From: Verrucomicrobiales bacterium
GTDB lineage: Bacteria; Verrucomicrobiota; Verrucomicrobiia; Verrucomicrobiales; DEV007
DNA: 6,631 bases
Direction of reading: 5' to 3'
Assembly: GCA_022424805.1 (NCBI GenBank)
Contig: JAKMGR010000173.1
Coordinates: 1-6,631 of the forward strand
Shown here: piece by piece, positions 6,397 to 6,631 of the stretch
Layout of the letters: every line of letters starts with the position of its first letter
Numbering within the stretch: position 1 is the first letter of the stretch
The notes under the pieces: model-generated
What the model was told of the DNA's origin: nothing
The model's database searches: none
The model's input: the letters and a program-made list of their open reading frames with translations, nothing else
Position numbers and translations under genes: made by a program

Positions 6397-6631
6397 TTAC
6401 TCAACACCACGCAACTTCGCGTGAACCTGCGCGCATTTACCCATATAGTGGTCCATCTCGTAGTCCACAGCCGCCTTGCGAATGTGCTCTTTCATCTTTT
6501 CATCATCCCCCATCGCTTCGAAATAGAGAGCGAGGTAGAGGTGCGCGTAACAGAGGTGGTTTTTTTCCTGCTCCGATAAGGTGTTGTCGTTGTTGGGCTT
6601 TGCGGCCGCCATCACATCCTCGACCGTGCCT
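6397..6631 (-). CDS. TPR-repeat protein, C-terminal end (5' end outside the window)
   Basis: The minus-strand frame is open to the window edge and gives 77 visible residues starting GTVEDVMAAAKP and ending AKLRGVE before TAA at 6397-6399. GTG 6615 and ATG 6612 are in frame, but the open frame continues past them, and the TVEDVMAAAKP segment matches the linker commonly seen before the last repeats of planctomycete and verrucomicrobial TPR proteins. So I treat this as a fragment, not a 72-residue gene. HLCYAHLYLALYFEAMGDDEKMKEHIRKAA fits one TPR helix pair: small and aromatic residues in helix A, then Gly-Asp, then a charged helix B ending KAA. TPR proteins are protein-interaction scaffolds, often lipoproteins in these bacteria; the partner is unknown. 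It is convergent with DUF1080, 18 bp between stop codons. Confidence 0.8.
   Translation of the reverse strand, partial: GTVEDVMAAAKPNNDNTLSEQEKNHLCYAHLYLALYFEAMGDDEKMKEHIRKAAVDYEMDHYMGKCAQVHAKLRGVE

Noticed and set aside
6397..6615. Complete small 72-residue protein
   Set aside because: The frame stays open to the window edge beyond GTG 6615, and the upstream residues continue a typical TPR-protein linker, so it is the end of a longer gene.

Overview
The window looks like a piece of a Planctomycetota/Verrucomicrobiota-type chromosome. It holds four protein types that are greatly expanded in those phyla and scarce elsewhere: a DUF1501 protein, a cytochrome-domain DUF1587/1595/1592/1588/1585 protein, a DUF1552 protein and a DUF1080 (3-keto-disaccharide hydrolase family) protein. 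They come with an exported TIM-barrel sugar-phosphate-isomerase-like protein. Clear Shine-Dalgarno sequences are absent in front of most starts, which is common in these groups. I lean to Verrucomicrobiota because of the degenerate CTTGAT-type hexamer repeat, but this is an impression, not a proof. Phylum-level assignment is fairly secure; genus is not determinable here.

Layout. (1) Positions 2-883, plus strand: C-terminal two thirds of a DUF1501 protein; its start lies upstream of the window. (2) Positions 895-1815, minus strand, convergent to the first gene with 11 bp between stop codons: a Tat-exported TIM-barrel isomerase/epimerase-like protein. (3) A divergent intergenic gap, then a two-gene plus-strand unit: a secreted multi-domain c-type cytochrome protein (about 1941-3986) and a Tat-exported DUF1552 protein (3983-5323), with stop and start overlapping in ATGA. 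(4) A 92-bp gap with terminator-like inverted repeats. (5) Positions 5416-6378, plus strand: an exported DUF1080 protein with an unusual 48-residue C-terminal tail encoded by a hexamer repeat. (6) Positions 6397-6631, minus strand, convergent: the C-terminal end of a TPR protein running off the window.

How the parts may work together. Every complete gene carries an export signal, so this is an envelope or periplasm gene set. The DUF1080 and TIM-barrel families fit handling of oxidised (3-keto) sugars, and the cytochrome-domain protein could be a redox partner or a surface-complex component. No dehydrogenase, sulfatase, glycoside hydrolase or regulator is visible, so a joint pathway remains an inference from proximity.

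The most unusual sequence is the 3' end of the DUF1080 gene. The family-like part of the protein ends at IRVRRL. The next codon, CGA, is one transition from TGA, and it opens a perfect 7-bp hairpin. This is followed by 13 hexamer units (three perfect or near-perfect 18-bp copies) and then by an inverted arm of the same hexamers that contains the stop codon actually used. I read this as a repeat element or lost stop codon that extended the gene. I found no evidence for a wholly new defence, mobile or RNA system in this window.
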